From: Varroa destructor
Taxonomy: Eukaryota > Arthropoda > Arachnida > Mesostigmata > Varroidae
Direction: 5' to 3'
Assembly (NCBI RefSeq): GCF_002443255.2
Contig: NW_019211459.1
Span: 25,873,388 to 25,937,387 of the forward strand
Length of the DNA: 64,000 nt
Below are positions 1-12,569 of the stretch, in pieces. Numbering within the stretch: the first letter of the stretch is position 1; each line of letters opens with the position of its first letter. The position numbers and the translations under genes were made by a program. Under the pieces are notes generated by a model. The model was given only the letters and a program-made list of their open reading frames with translations. It was not told the DNA's origin and searched no databases.

Positions 1-1770
1 GCTACTATTACTACAACTATATTGGTCCCAGCGTTTGGTACGACATCATGACTGGGCCTCCCATCACGGTGCCTCTACAACGTTACTGCTACGCTGAAGA
101 TCTGTATCTGACGAAATTTTGTTGCGGCTCGCTGGTTAGGGTCGCCTCGGCGTCAGCGGCCTGACGTTCGCCAGCCGGCTCATGTATGCTTATCCGTCTG
201 AGTTTATTAGTATCTGTTTATGTGTGTGCTTGTATCTATATTAAGTGACCTTGGCATTGTACCACTTTTTCACGTATTAAACGCGAAAGCAGCAGGCCGG
301 CAGTCCACTGCAGCTGCAATTGCTAATAGCTGACGGGGAACAAGCCGGGAACAGCTATATGGTTTGCTGCGCGAACCAATTGCCCGTAATGGAACTGCGC
401 GCGTCAACGAGCAATAGCCTGATTCCCTGAGCCACCTCCCGCCACCATCGCACTGCCTTCTTCGTGCGCTAAGTACTACTTAATATACCCTGGATGAGCC
501 GCTGAATGGGTCGCTAAGCTGAGCGAGAATTTGATCTCAATGCGTTCCGTCTGATGGTGCGTAAGCTGTGATTTAAGCGGCATGTTACTGCCTGTTTCAA
601 GGGAGGCTCATGTCAGAGTCCTGATTGGCTGTTTCGCCAGTGGACGCAAAGTCCGTAGAACAAATATACGGGATGGTGGATTCACGCCCGACTTCAGCGA
701 TTTCCGGCTAACTGCTGTAGCCAGTATGTTGTATCATTGTATTATTCTATCCCCGAACAGCATCAACACGATGGCAACTTTAATGACACATGCCTGGTCC
801 CGATATCGAGGAGCTGACATAACAGTCTATAGGTACGCAGCCTGGGTGTCAACAGGTGATAACGTGGGGTTGTCGATATTGCTGTTGTTGTCTGTAACTT
901 TGTTTGCTTACCGCACAGACCCACCGTTCGCGCATGTTCTACCACGGCTGGCGTATTACAAAACTAGCGTGCGTTCGTATTGCTGGTACACTGTTGTGTG
1001 AACATACAGAGGTAAATACAAACGCCATTGATATTGGCAGCAGGTAAATTGTCATGACTTGAAGACGGAGAAGAGGATCTGGAAAGGCGGCCAAACTGTA
1101 TTAAGAGGCTGTCACCAGGGAGACACACGGGCCATCTATTAGCGGAGGAAGGTTATCATCACCATTTTATCTAGTCCATACGCAGGAAATTGAAGAAGAT
1201 CCTGGCCCTAAGAAAATGGATAGAAACTCTGTGTTATTTATGCGCACGCCATGCATCCAGCGGTACGTCGATGGGTTAACCGTGCGGGTTACGGACGTAA
1301 TGCTGTGTAGTTTATTGGCGGTTTTGAACCTCAGATACTTACGACTTTCTCGCGCAAAAACAATACGTGTTATATTGTATTATACAAAACTATTTTACGT
1401 TCCTGTTAATGAGCTCTCAATATTTATTGCTATCAAGTGCCAAGAGGAAATCCAAAAAGATGAAGTATGGAACTGGATACATCACTCATCGAATATTACA
1501 TAGAATTAGTTAAACAACATAAATTTCTGTATGACCCTATGTAATCAACCACAGTTTTTAAATAAAACATAAAATTAAATAAAAATCAACTGCTTCCCTA
1601 CGTAAGAATTACAATAAGTACGGGTTTCCGCCTTCTGAGTTCCGAGACACTCGGAATACATGTAGGAATGAGTAGAATTTTTTTTATTACATATGCAACG
1701 CCCAGAGATAAGGAACAACGTATGGGCCTCATTCCCAGACAGACCTAACGTCAATTCACAGAGTGCCTTT

Positions 1771-1796
1771 TATATATATATATATATATATATATA
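1771..1796. repeat. (TA)13 microsatellite
   Basis: Thirteen perfect TA units. Shorter AT tracts lie at about 14591-14611, 28949-28964, 33283-33296, 50501-50514 and 58719-58738. Confidence 0.97.
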
Positions 1797-2058
1797 ACAC
1801 TGTCCTTTTTTGGAAATCCAAGGACAACTACGGAGCCGTTCGATAAAATTGAATCAACAGCGGTTGTTTTTTGACCCGGTTAAAGTCGAATCAACGAAAC
1901 ATAAACCTCGCTTCTAATACCAAACAGCACAACGGTAGACAACAGTCACGTTCTATGGGTCAGATCCATGCTATATTCATTGGCTTATCCTGAAAGCCTC
2001 CTTTTTATAGATCTATTCTTCCCCGGTCTGCTCCTGAGTTGTTTCTTTGCCTTCGCAG

Positions 2059-2202
2059 TGTGTCTGCTGTAGCGTCAATTCTATTTTTAATTATCGAATG
2101 AGCTATCGTATTGCAATAGCAAATGCTGACTTTGCCCCAATTTCACACAGGGGCAACACACAGAACATAGTTCCTACTATACATGTGATTGCATCCAAGG
2201 GT
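2059..2202 (+). CDS. Candidate internal exon, unknown protein
   Basis: A strong acceptor (TTTCTTTGCCTTCGCAG, ending at 2058) is followed by exactly 48 open codons and then a donor-type GTAAGC at 2203. Both ends are phase 0. The peptide begins CVCCSVNSIFNYR and ends HVIASKG; I recognise no domain. The frame stays open past the donor to 2325. Signals of this quality can coincide by chance a few times in 64 kb, so this is a prediction from splice grammar, not from homology. The candidate at 3923 has the same phase and strand and could be the next exon. Confidence 0.25.
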
Positions 2203-3922
2203 GTAAGCCACTATAACGCCAGTAGCTTTGCTAACGGCTTGCCGTCGCTGCGGTCCGTGCAACGTTTGCCTTTCTTCTGCTGCTGCCGTTGGAAATACTT
2301 TCAATGGTCATGTCTTTTTGGTTAAAAATAACACCTATACATATATATTCGGTAGCGGTAGCAAAGGTTTTTAGCTCGAGTTTTATTTAGGGTTCTCTAT
2401 TGATCTTTTCCAATATGTAACGGAGGTAAACAGACAAACGTTTGCGATGTGAATCAACTTCTAGCTAATTATGACAACAACACCGTTATCATTATAAAGA
2501 TTGAAAGATTGACCTTTGATCATCCATTTTGCTATATATAGAACTAACGAGCAAAGTTGGGCCACGACTCTTTGATTTGTAAGGATTATGCAGCCGTCAC
2601 GCCAGCAGCTTCAATCTGCTGATAGATTTACTTAAGTCAAAGATTTAAACTTAGATATTCCAAATCAAGATGTGATTATATAATAGGCTATTCGTATTAC
2701 CACACTCGCGTCCCAGGTCACTTCCGTATGTTTCTATTTTCGTTTTCTATTTAAATTTTGCATCAAGGTGTGTGGCATGCTAAGCGACTCCGGCAATTTC
2801 GTGGCACGCAGACAATCGTGGACGATACGAGTTGCCGGCATTGTTCCGTGGAAAAAATGAAAGAAACGAGCATACAATATATCGTAGATAACTATTGTCG
2901 CCAGTACTACTTAGAATGGCTTTGCTCACTCTTTAAATATGAATTCTTTAAGTAAGTTAGTTTACAGGCAGGCTTACCCGCTAGCGTGGTAACGACCTGC
3001 ACCAATAATAAACAATCATTGCAAAAAATACCGAAAACCTATGCACTGTTCAAGTTGACGTTGCATTCGTCGAGCGGATTTACCTGTATGGTGAAGCCAT
3101 CATCATCTCTGCGTGACATAATATCTATGCATGGCGTTTTTCCAGGATGCCACAAAGAACTAGAAACTGGATAGTAAGTGAATTTTATCATGCCTTCCTG
3201 CACGGTCAGCCGCAAAGCAGAAGCAGTGTGTCCCTTGGAACCACTTACCTGCTCAACTTGTTAATATGCACTGAGTTTACACGCAGTTTTATTCTCGTAG
3301 TTCCTTTTCCATGTACGTTCTTGTTACTTTCCTCAATAATGATAACTTTCCCATGCAGAAACCAAGGTCGGCGCCTTTCCTTTTAGAGCTCTCTGAATAG
3401 AACGGGAAAACCATACCTGCCTCAATTACTGAGCGTCGGTACCAGCTTGTTCCTATAACCGTAAGCCTTAGCAAACTCGCCTCGCGCCTTTCCCCAGAAC
3501 AGCAAGAAGCACAACTAACTATATCGTTCTGTTATATTTTTTGTGCGCACCCACATTATCCGCCGGATAGGTCGGCCCTCGTTGACCTGTCATCACTTAC
3601 GACATCGAAGCTAACCGTTATACCTGTACTGAAATTTTTTACCGTCTCTCTTTCGATCTTCTGGTACCTCTCTGATCCTAGTCACAAAGCACGACTCTCA
3701 TCGTCAATGCGACTTGCTCAAGGCTAATCTTGTAGCCGTTCGATCGCCGTCCTGCCAAACTCTTAACGCTAATCATGAATTGCACCCCCTACATTCTTTC
3801 TTTCTTTCTGATAGTTTTTTTTTACTAAAACTTCTATCAATTTTTGAAAAAACTTTTTTTTTCACTAAGTTGTGTCCATTTATCGATTTTCACGTCGCCC
3901 TTCTGACTATCTTTTGTAACAG

Positions 3923-4015
3923 GAACAGAGACTGAATGGGCAACAACAAAATTATCGCCATCGTCCTACGACGCCTATGTTCTGCCCCAGTCTGTTAACA
4001 AACTACTTATTTAAC
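3923..4015 (+). CDS. Candidate internal exon, unknown protein
   Basis: A pyrimidine-rich acceptor (CTGACTATCTTTTGTAACAG) ends at 3922. It is followed by 31 open codons and a GTAAGG donor at 4016, phase 0 at both ends. The peptide EQRLNGQQQNYRHRPTTPMF... is Gln/Arg-rich and not recognised. It is phase-compatible with the candidate at 2059-2202, with an intron of about 1.7 kb. Support comes only from splice signals plus an open frame. Confidence 0.25.
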
Positions 4016-4299
4016 GTAAGGATCGTTTTCCGACCGTCGATATAAGTGGCTTCAGTTGCCCCTTTCTTAGAAACTCCAAGAGATATGGATTGCTATTTAT
4101 TCAAAACCTCTCATTCAAACAAGCCTAACGCGTGCATCCATTAGTTTGTCTAATTTGAGTTTCCACAGGGCCATTAACGTCAATTGTTAGCTAACGCATC
4201 GTGACGCGTAGGATCACAAAAGTCGGTCGTTCAGTCGTCGACAGCGTGAAGTTATCGTTACCATTACGTGATAGAACGAACTAGGTAGGGAACTTAGGT

Positions 4300-4630
4300 A
4301 GGCGCTATTTTCTAATATATAGTGAAAGCTATATGATTTACTTCTTCTGATATAGTATAGGGTTTGAGATAGCAGCTTGATATTGATATATTTTAGTTGT
4401 CGCTTGATTATTTTTATATTAATGAGTATATTAATTTTTTCTTTAGTATAAGAAGCATGTTTAATTTTCTATTAAATTTTTTAAATATTTTCTTTTATAA
4501 TTGTTATTGTTACTATAATTTCTGTAGTTTAGTTATTTTTACCTCTAATTATTAATTTGAGAATGTGTGAATATATGAAAAATCAATATTTTTTGTGTGT
4601 ATATTTGAGAGATTTTATATGTAGGCATCA
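4300..4630. other. Very AT-rich block
   Basis: About 330 bases dominated by A and T, clearly more AT-rich than the flanks, with no usable ORF. It could be a decayed small transposon, a matrix-attachment-like region or a nuclear copy of organelle DNA. I could not match it to a mitochondrial gene. Confidence 0.6.
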
Positions 4631-5488
4631 TAAACCAAGCTGGGTGTCAAACTAACCCGAAACGACTTGCAGACACGCGCAGCTTGTATTGCATACCTCA
4701 CTTTGGGTAGCCCTTCGTACAGAATCGGTATCTGAGTGGCTTAAATTCAAGCCTTGATTGATACTACAGTGACCAGCTGGACAGCAGGCAATAATATTCC
4801 TTCCATCCACCTTCCCAAACGGCCAAATAATCTTTAAACAGCAGTGCTTAACAAAAAAAACTCTTCCAAAGGACACTTTGCCAGAAACTAACGACACTTG
4901 CGATAGGTCCACATGAATCGTTACGTGCGCCCTTTTACGTATACTTCTTGGTGGCGTCATATTGAATTGCATAAACAACAAATTAGTGTTCCGTCTTCAC
5001 TCTGTTGTCTTCATGTTGAGCTTCGTTTTTTGCGATGCCCTCGATACGACAATACATGGACATACTATTTATAATATAGTAGATTTGTGGTAAATATCAA
5101 ACAAGCAATAAAACTATCATTATTGTAACAGTATTTGGCAACTTCAGATAGTTATCTTGTTGAATAAACAGGAAACGCTAACAAATACCAATTTTTAACC
5201 GCGACAGATAATGGACACGACGTCATCGAGACGATTCCGCTTTTAAGCCGATCACTACCAACAATTGCCTCTAACGGTTTGATCAAATGGACATAATCTG
5301 AATCTCGAAGATAAAAAAAAGTGTACGCATTCGATCTTGCCGGCCGCACAGATACTATTATTTTTCTTCATTCAGTAGCAATCTCAATAGCACTAATAAA
5401 CTCCACGTGTTCTTCTGATATTCTATACATGCATCGTCATCTTTACTGCACTATATTTAGAGATAAATAGGGTACACTATAGGGATAC

Positions 5489-5656
5489 ATGATAAAACTG
5501 GCTATTTTCTCTCTGAACGGGACCGCAGATACAGCCGCTATTGATATTATCAATGGTGGTCTAGAAGCTCTGATCCGATATATAGCGACGGCGAAAACGC
5601 AAGTCGTAATAGGCCCTAGTGTTATCATTTGCAATTATCGCAGAACAAACTACTGA
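5489..5656 (+). CDS. Small ATG ORF, 55 residues, unrecognised
   Basis: ATG at 5489 to TGA at 5654-5656. The product starts MIKLAIFSLNGTADTAAIDI and has a balanced composition with an amphipathic middle (GGLEALIRYIATAKTQ). It is too short to be significant by length. There is a stop two codons upstream of the ATG, so the start is well bounded if the ORF is real. No homology is recognised. Confidence 0.15.
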   Translation: MIKLAIFSLNGTADTAAIDIINGGLEALIRYIATAKTQVVIGPSVIICNYRRTNY

Positions 5657-7952
5657 AGGAGGTAATTGCCAGTGGGCCAGATTCAGATCATAGTTGGTGA
5701 GCTTTTATTTACTGTCCTTAACTTATGTATTTTCGCCTTGCCACGACTTCGAGCCCTTAAGGCCACCGGGCGATACCAGTATCGTACCTTGATAGAATAA
5801 AGCGTAGCGGAACTGATGTGAACGTAGCCAGTGCGCCATGATTGCAAACAGTCATTTTGGTGACAATTTCCGTGACGATCTAAGAGCACTGCCGTCTGTT
5901 CCGTAATTTTGTACCAGTAGAAAATGAAACTCAATTCAACGACTTGGACGACGACGACGACAGCTAAAACCGGATACGCGACCGAAAGTATTTTGCGGTA
6001 GATATCCGCTTTGAGTGTTCTCTATGGTCGCCATTAACGATAACAGTAATAAATCTGATAATTGTCAAGTGCGGTGGTCAGCTTGATTACAGCCCGCCAA
6101 CACCCTTCGATTGACAAGACTCGATTTGTTATGATGGTTATTAGTACTTTTACGAGTCGTACCATTATTGGTGTGATAACTTAACCGATAAAGGGCAGGT
6201 TTAATTAAGTTATATGGAATAATTAACCTGTGATCATTACTCCTGCACTAATGCAACTGGTTAAATAAAATGCGCACTAATCAGAAGGCAATTTGTCTAA
6301 CAGATAATGACGCAGAACGCGGATCCGAGGAAGAGTAGTTTACTGAATGTGTCTCATATCTGATCAAGGCTTCTACTTGACTCAATCGAATTTGTCCGAT
6401 ATTCGGTTTAATAGACTTCCACACCGATTCCCAAGAACCTCCGTCCACATCTGGAAATCTAATCTACGAGTATATATACTTTATCTGGAAGTCTAGGCTT
6501 TGTTTGATTATAGAGCTAATCTACGCTGAGTTATGAACGTGTTTGCCCAACTCTATCGTCGTACAACAGAGCGTTACATGTCTCGTGCACGCTGTTAATA
6601 CAGAATAACTTCTATGTGCCAAGCCACGTCGCCTGGCACGAATGCATTATTATTAATGGTGCACGGCAAACGTTCCTTTACGTAACTTAGCGCACACTAG
6701 TAAGTAGTTTGGCCATTACTAGCTACTGCAAGTTGCAACATACAAGCGTGATCGAAATGAAGCAATGATATCGTGTTCGCTTAATGAAAAAAAAAAAGTG
6801 AATCTAGGGGGCAAACAGTGGTCTAGGTGCGAAACTGGGCGTTGACATGGTTTACATTGTGCTAGCTGAGCCCAGTCGCCCAAGTACTAGACTAAGGCAG
6901 TACCGCCATGCGTAAAATGCACGTTTTTATGATAAAACTAGCTGCGTCAGGCCAATTCATGTCCTTATGCTCCGCATATAATTATGTCGATAAATGCTAC
7001 ACAAAGATGTCAACGACAAAAATGGGGGCGGAGAATCAGGGTTCCGATCATCGACGTCTTCTCAACATCCGGACGCTGCTATTGCGTTCGGGCTATATTT
7101 CGTGCATAAAAAGCATTTCTCTCAGCTTTTTCCCGTGATACGTCTATTCACCAACGTGCTAGACCGTCAAAATCATATTTGTGTACTTCTACCAGCCTAA
7201 CTATATGAGGAAATTGTTAAAAAAAAAAACAGAGTGATTTCAGTTGGGCTAGTTCCCCTATATACGTTTCGTTAAGATGTTTTTATTGACGCTGTGACCA
7301 CTTACGATTACAAAGCGCGCGCAAATGTTTGATAAATTAACTGAATTATCTATTTTGTAATTTCGAGAAATTGTCTTAGAGTTTTCGGCGCCGATGTTTC
7401 GTCGGTACCCGAATGATCACCTAGATGAATTGACTTTGCAGCCCAAGATCTTCTTTTGTCAAGTACGTATTCCTGTTCCCACTTTTATACGAATAAGATT
7501 TAAACTACTAATCTAGATGTTTCGTTAAATCAAATAGTTTTATTTATCTTCTCAGAAGCCTTTGGTCCTTTTAGGCAGGTACCTAAAAAGATGAAAAGTC
7601 TATTGCATTGTTTTGAATTTTATATTTATTGGTCACTTCGCGAGCGCTGTTTGGTCCAACATCACTTCGTTTCAGCCTTGTGATTCGTTACGTCATGTCC
7701 ACCAACACGTCGCGATGGATATTATGTATGTATTACCTGTTACTGGGATACATCTGCGTGATATAAAAACTCACATGTATGAACAATTTCTATTACGTTT
7801 GTTGGCAGGTGCCCACTTAACAGCGCAAATCGTGTTTGCAAATTCAAACACTTTTACAGCCGCAGTCCGTCGATCTTAACAAACCAGGCAGCAAGAAGCA
7901 GTAAAGGACGATAATATCATCAGCACAAACACCGAAGAACAGAATGGATAAC

Positions 7953-7969
7953 AAAAAAAAAAAAAAAAA
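7953..7969. repeat. 17-A homopolymer
   Basis: Seventeen A followed by GAAGAAAG. Confidence 0.93.
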
Positions 7970-8090
7970 GAAGAAAGCATTTAGAGACAATGTATTTCAT
8001 ACGTTCTTCACGTAAACGCCACTAAAAAAAGCGAAAATAACCATTGATTTACACAGGTACCCCATGCATACTTGTAGGAACAGTAACAGC

Positions 8091-8106
8091 AGTAGTAGTA
8101 GTAGTA
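8091..8106. repeat. (AGT)5 microsatellite
   Basis: Five AGT units plus a partial one, within an A-rich stretch. Confidence 0.9.
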
Positions 8107-8219
8107 ACAACGGTAAAAACAACAAAACTTAGCTCCAAACAGCAGCCAACGAAATCGAACCGTTGGTTAGCACTGAACTATATAGAAAAAAGGCAAATGA
8201 TGTAAAGATATGGCTTTTA

Positions 8220-9240
8220 TTCGTGCCTCTATCCGTTCGAATGCCCGCCCGGTTGCTTCTTCCCTATTTTGCTGTCCGGACGCGTTCGAATTGACATCAG
8301 GGACTGACCGCCTAAGTTTCACTTAAAAGTTACGCTGCAATAACAGGTTCGGCTCGTTTTGACGCTGCTGAACCTTGTTGCCCGGTGGAGTGCTAGTTGC
8401 CAGTTTGCTGGCGCTATTACGAGCTGCCCGTCCACTTCGACTGATTGAGGTAAGGGCGACAAGTCCCACTTTGTCGTCGAAAACGACCAAGATGCCAGCC
8501 CAGGTTGCAACCGCACACAGACGCAAGGCGTCATCGTGCTTGAATGCGAAAAGAAATCATCGACGGTGCCCGTGATGACAATGGCTGCACCGTGCTCTTC
8601 CTGTCACTGCTGTGGGAGCTACAACTAACAGACGGCAAAAGGTCGCTCGTGAAACGGTCATCCCATCGTGTATGGATCTCCCGTAAAGTCGTTGCTTGCG
8701 GCGGTGGGGCCCGGGCCGGTTGAATATGAAAGCTGTTTGGGACGCTAGGCATGTCTCGCCTATTCAACGGCACTTTCCTTGATTTCAGACAGTGATTTGT
8801 TGCGTGTTTGGTGCTCGTAGTTATCGAATGACAACTGATCTTTTTGGCGGTATTTGATTATGCCGATGGTGGCGGAGCAACAGTAGTTGTAGAGAGCAGA
8901 TCATTCGAGCAGACGAAATGACGGCGCACCTCTATGACGCTCGCAGCAGGGCGATTATAAATGAGTGAACAAAGAAACCGTTCGGGCAAACAAACGGAAG
9001 GGTGAGGAGGCCGCTGGCGTAAAACGAATCGAGCGCAACGTATTCGATATGCAAATATATTGCCACGTGAATCAATGTGTAGTTGCCCCCCCCCCCCGCC
9101 CCTGTAACGGTGTGGCGTTGAGCCGTTATTTGGGGGGTAATCAACAATAATAGCCACGTCTAGAACCTGACTGTGATTGGACGATATTAAGAAAGGATGT
9201 TTAACCCTTGACATGTAGAGTAGTAACACGGCGGTAGTGC
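8220..9240. other. GC-richer island with overlapping open frames
   Basis: This kilobase is visibly richer in G and C than its surroundings and carries overlapping frames on both strands. A plus-strand donor-like GAG/GTAAGG lies at about 8449. A minus-strand acceptor-like tract (TTTCTTTTCGCATTCAAG) opens a frame at about 8545 reading HDDALRLCAVATWAGILVVF. The two signals point to opposite strands, so no gene is called. A promoter or a short exon is possible. Confidence 0.4.
9086..9102. repeat. C12-G-C4 tract
   Basis: Twelve C, one G, four C, within the GC-richer island. G-run on the minus strand. Confidence 0.95.
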
Positions 9241-10451
9241 TAGTCACTGGCTGAAATTAAGTTTTGTTCTACATAAGTAAGTCGAGGTGTAGTTACGGTA
9301 GAGTAGAACGACACCCCAAACGGGTGCTTAAAGAAAGCCATTGTTGAACTTCTGGATGGTAGTCCAGTAATAATAATAACATTATATTGTACATGAACAT
9401 AGTTCCATTGAATTAATTCTCACAGACTACTCGTCAAAGTGTGAAATAATAGTGGATAATGCTTGTTTCGTCGCTTTGCTCAACTCTTCTGACTCTTCAG
9501 AAGCAAGTTCAACCGGTCTATGCAAGGTGGAGCAAAAATAGACTTGTAATGGAAAAGATTGAGGTATACAGTTAGGAACATATTAAGGTGATAGTTCCGA
9601 AAATAGTAGCCTGATAGTTGAAGTGGTGTCCGTATCAACTAGCAACCTACGTTCCTTCATAATAAATAGGAAGCTTCCGTTTCCCGCTCTCAAAGACCTA
9701 CATCTTTTCCAGCTGGGAGCCTATTCTTATCCGATTCTGTATGTGCAGTCTTAATAGCCAAGTAGTATGAAACATATAGTGTGTGTGGAAACTCGCTGAA
9801 GAAGGATATCTTTCTGTTTCTGCCGTTTAGGGCCTAGGAGCGGCTGAGCCTATTGTGAATTGAAGGGCAATTCGAGAATGGCGACTATGAGGGTGTACAA
9901 TGGATGATAACCGCACTTCCGATGCGTGATTTAAAGGAAAAGGTATAAGAATATGTACGATTCAAGCGGTGTAGCCCTTCTCGTAAATCTAGCGGGGCGT
10001 ACGCAGAATGGAACAGAACGTATTTTTTATGTGAGCGACATAGAGATAAAGGGTCTAGTCGGACTGGGAAGTGCAGAAAAAACATCCACTACTAAGCCGA
10101 GCTAATTGCTGGAACAGATAGACTCCTTGTCCAAATATTGTTTATTACATGATAATATAGTTAATTCCAAATTTATTCTCAACGAGATCATTTTCCGCTC
10201 GACGGCTGTATTTTTGCCCGAGAAATCGGATCAAATTTAATACTATACGATCAAAAAATCAACTACAAACATGTCACCTAACAAAAAATAAAGAAAAAAT
10301 TATTTTCTAGCTGCTTTCACTAGGCAGCAAACGGTTCGCCATATAGATATAATTGTCAAATATGTAACTCGATACAAATAGATAACGTAAAACAGTATTT
10401 TACCCCGAAGTCCACTCAATGGACCGACGTAATTCGAAGTATATGTTGGTG

Positions 10452-10478
10452 TTTTTTTTTTTTTTTTTTTTTTTTTTT
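10452..10478. repeat. 27-T homopolymer (poly-A on the minus strand)
   Basis: Twenty-seven uninterrupted T. On the minus strand it directly follows TTAAAATAA, so it reads as an AATAAA-like signal running into a poly(A). That is the arrangement expected at the 3' end of a retroposed transcript. Confidence 0.95.
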
Positions 10479-10668
10479 ATTTTAACAAATCTATGTTCGA
10501 GCTACGATTTGAATTTTTCATATTGTTTTTAAGGCAATAAAATGTGTACTTGACGTTTTTCTCAGGCAGCGAACAAATTATTAAATGGGGGAAGCAAGAG
10601 ATCTTGACCCGCCTTACTGTTTCAGTAAGTACTAATCCTGCTCGGTCTTTTACAGTAGTTTTGGTCAT
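10477..10668 (-). other. Small ORF ending at the 27-A tract; possible retroposed 3' end
   Basis: ATG at 10668-10666 opens a 63-residue frame that ends in TAA exactly where the minus-strand poly(A) begins. The product is basic and polar (MTKTTVKDRAGLV... to SSNIDLLK) and I do not recognise it. Length alone is not significant in this window. The interest is the ORF-stop-poly(A) arrangement, which would fit a processed pseudogene or the tail of a non-LTR element. No target-site duplication is visible because the 5' end cannot be placed. Confidence 0.3.
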
Positions 10669-10964
10669 CTATGAGTAGCTGGCATAAAAATTCTGTATAT
10701 CATTTTTGATGTTTCCAGCAGCAACTCTTTTAACTAGCTAGTTTCACACACCGACCCACCTATATGGACGTGTTAAGTTTTTTACGACCCTCTACAAAGG
10801 CTACTGAAATCAGGTTGCCTATCCATAGCGATAATATGACGTCGTCGTCGTCGGATGAATCTATGCCAGTTCGGAGATCAGCATTGACAAGACAGCCGCT
10901 CTAGTTTTCTTTTACGTAAAAACTATTTACCCCATTGATTTGTATCGAATTTGGCCCAATGTTT

Positions 10965-11038
10965 GGGTTAAGGATCAGTCGACTGAGCAGAAAGAACAGC
11001 CGGGTTAAGGATCAGTCGACTGAGCAGAAAAAACAGCC
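10965..11038. repeat. 37-bp tandem duplication
   Basis: Copy 1 (10965-11001) and copy 2 (11002-11038) both begin GGGTTAAGGATCAGTCGACT and end ACAGCC. They differ by one G/A change near the 3' end. The unit contains GTCGAC and a dyad-like CAGTCGACTG. It is a recent direct duplication. Confidence 0.95.
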
Positions 11039-11943
11039 GTTGCTGCAACCAGCGATTTCTTACCTCTAACGATGCAATAGAAAGCAAACTATTAGCGCAA
11101 ATCCAAAATCCTCATCACATTGCCAACGGTAGATGCGTGCCATAGTAAAATGCGTCCCATAGTCTAGAATGCTCACTTACGTTTCTTTAATAATCTTTAT
11201 CCATATTGTTTTGAAGAGTAGACAAATTAAGCTATCTAAAAATAGCTAAGTTACATGAATTACTTTAGCCTATAGCACTGACATGAAGCGCGGATTTACA
11301 ACGGCGCTGTACGGACAGAGACATGGCAAGCTCAAATCGGGGAGTCCTTTGTCGCGGCATCGATATAATTCTACTGCAGAAACAATAAATCTTCATAGAA
11401 GGTCATCAGTAGAATTAAGTTCTGCTTATAGCGTAGCAAGGGTCACCCAGGCCTTTCTTTCTACGCCCAGGTCGAATTAACTATAAGGTCTATTTTGTCA
11501 TTTTACACCAGAAAATTTATATGATTACCTTTATGCGTAAGCATTCAGATTGATCGTCCTAAATGACAGGGACGGTAAGCTGCTACTAGTTTATCAAGAG
11601 AAAATATTTAAGCATTCATATTCTGATAAGGATTCGTAGTGTTAGCCTAAAGACAGTTCGCAGTGCAGGAAGGACAGAAAATCCGCAACAGACATTGACG
11701 CTACGAGCAGCAGCTGTCAACAATGGGGTCTCGTGGGGGCCATCCGTTTGTGAAGAGAGACGCTCATCTTTCGCTTTTTTGTTCAGCCTTTTCATTTGAT
11801 CGTGTTTTTTTGGTTGTTACGCTGGCAGTGTTGCTATTGAAACATAAACCCCTATAGAACTTACGTGTCGCGTTACGACAAATGTCACTACAGTATCTCA
11901 TATTTGCCATAACGAACAACCTCATTTCTAGGTGTTTTTGCAA

Positions 11944-12189
11944 ATGACGTTTAAAGACGAAGGTCGACTCAGCCATCTATGCCAAGGATTCGCTAAGCTC
12001 TGCCTTGTTATGCTTCATTGTATTGCCTATGGCCACGAATTGGCAAGTAAAAGGCAGATAGGTACATTACATCGAGCAAAAAAGAACCCCCGTTCCCCAC
12101 TATTTACCCGTCTATGCGTAATTATTAACACCTGTGTTCAAGCGTTAGGTCGTCGAACGCCCGATCTTCCGGACCAGTTGTGTAAATAA
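11944..12189 (+). CDS. Small ATG ORF with AATAAA at its stop, unrecognised
   Basis: ATG at 11944 opens 81 codons ending in TAA at 12187-12189, inside an AATAAA (12185-12190). The product begins MTFKDEGRLSHLCQGF and has a basic centre (ELASKRQIGTLHRAKKNPRS). Stop plus poly(A) signal resembles the large gene at 59 kb. Length is within chance expectation, and no domain is recognised. Confidence 0.2.
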   Translation: MTFKDEGRLSHLCQGFAKLCLVMLHCIAYGHELASKRQIGTLHRAKKNPRSPLFTRLCVIINTCVQALGRRTPDLPDQLCK

Positions 12190-12356
12190 AAACAAAATTA
12201 TTTTTAAAAAACTCAAGTTTAATCTGTCATAAAATACAAGTGCACACGAGGGGCATTTGCTCTCGGTACTTGTCCTGCCTTAATATTTTTGGCTTCCAGG
12301 TTTAGCAGAAAGATCAATTTTAAACCGAACGACTAATGTGATTAAGCTTAAGTTTT

Positions 12357-12569
12357 ATGGCAATAGAAAGAATTGACGGGAAGCGGAGGTTTAAAGGGAA
12401 AATAATCTTTGTTTTATACCTCGGTGCCACTCTCAATAGAGGCGCACACAGGGCCTATCACTGTACTTTTCTTAGGACAACTGTGCATAATCAACGCATT
12501 CGGCCAGAGCTGTGGCTTTGTTTATTCTCGTCACAATACCTTAATTTATTTATAACCTTTTGTATGTAA
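12357..12569 (+). CDS. Small ATG ORF with AATAAA at its stop, unrecognised
   Basis: ATG at 12357, TAA at 12567-12569, with AATAAA at 12569-12574. Seventy residues: basic start (MAIERIDGKRRFKGK), hydrophobic segment (IIFVLYLGATL) and hydrophobic end (YLNLFITF). No family is recognised and chance is a fair explanation. Confidence 0.17.
   Translation: MAIERIDGKRRFKGKIIFVLYLGATLNRGAHRAYHCTFLRTTVHNQRIRPELWLCLFSSQYLNLFITFCM

Noticed and set aside
582..1001. 139-codon plus-strand ORF
   Set aside because: Length matches chance expectation and there is no recognisable motif, splice signal or poly(A) signal.
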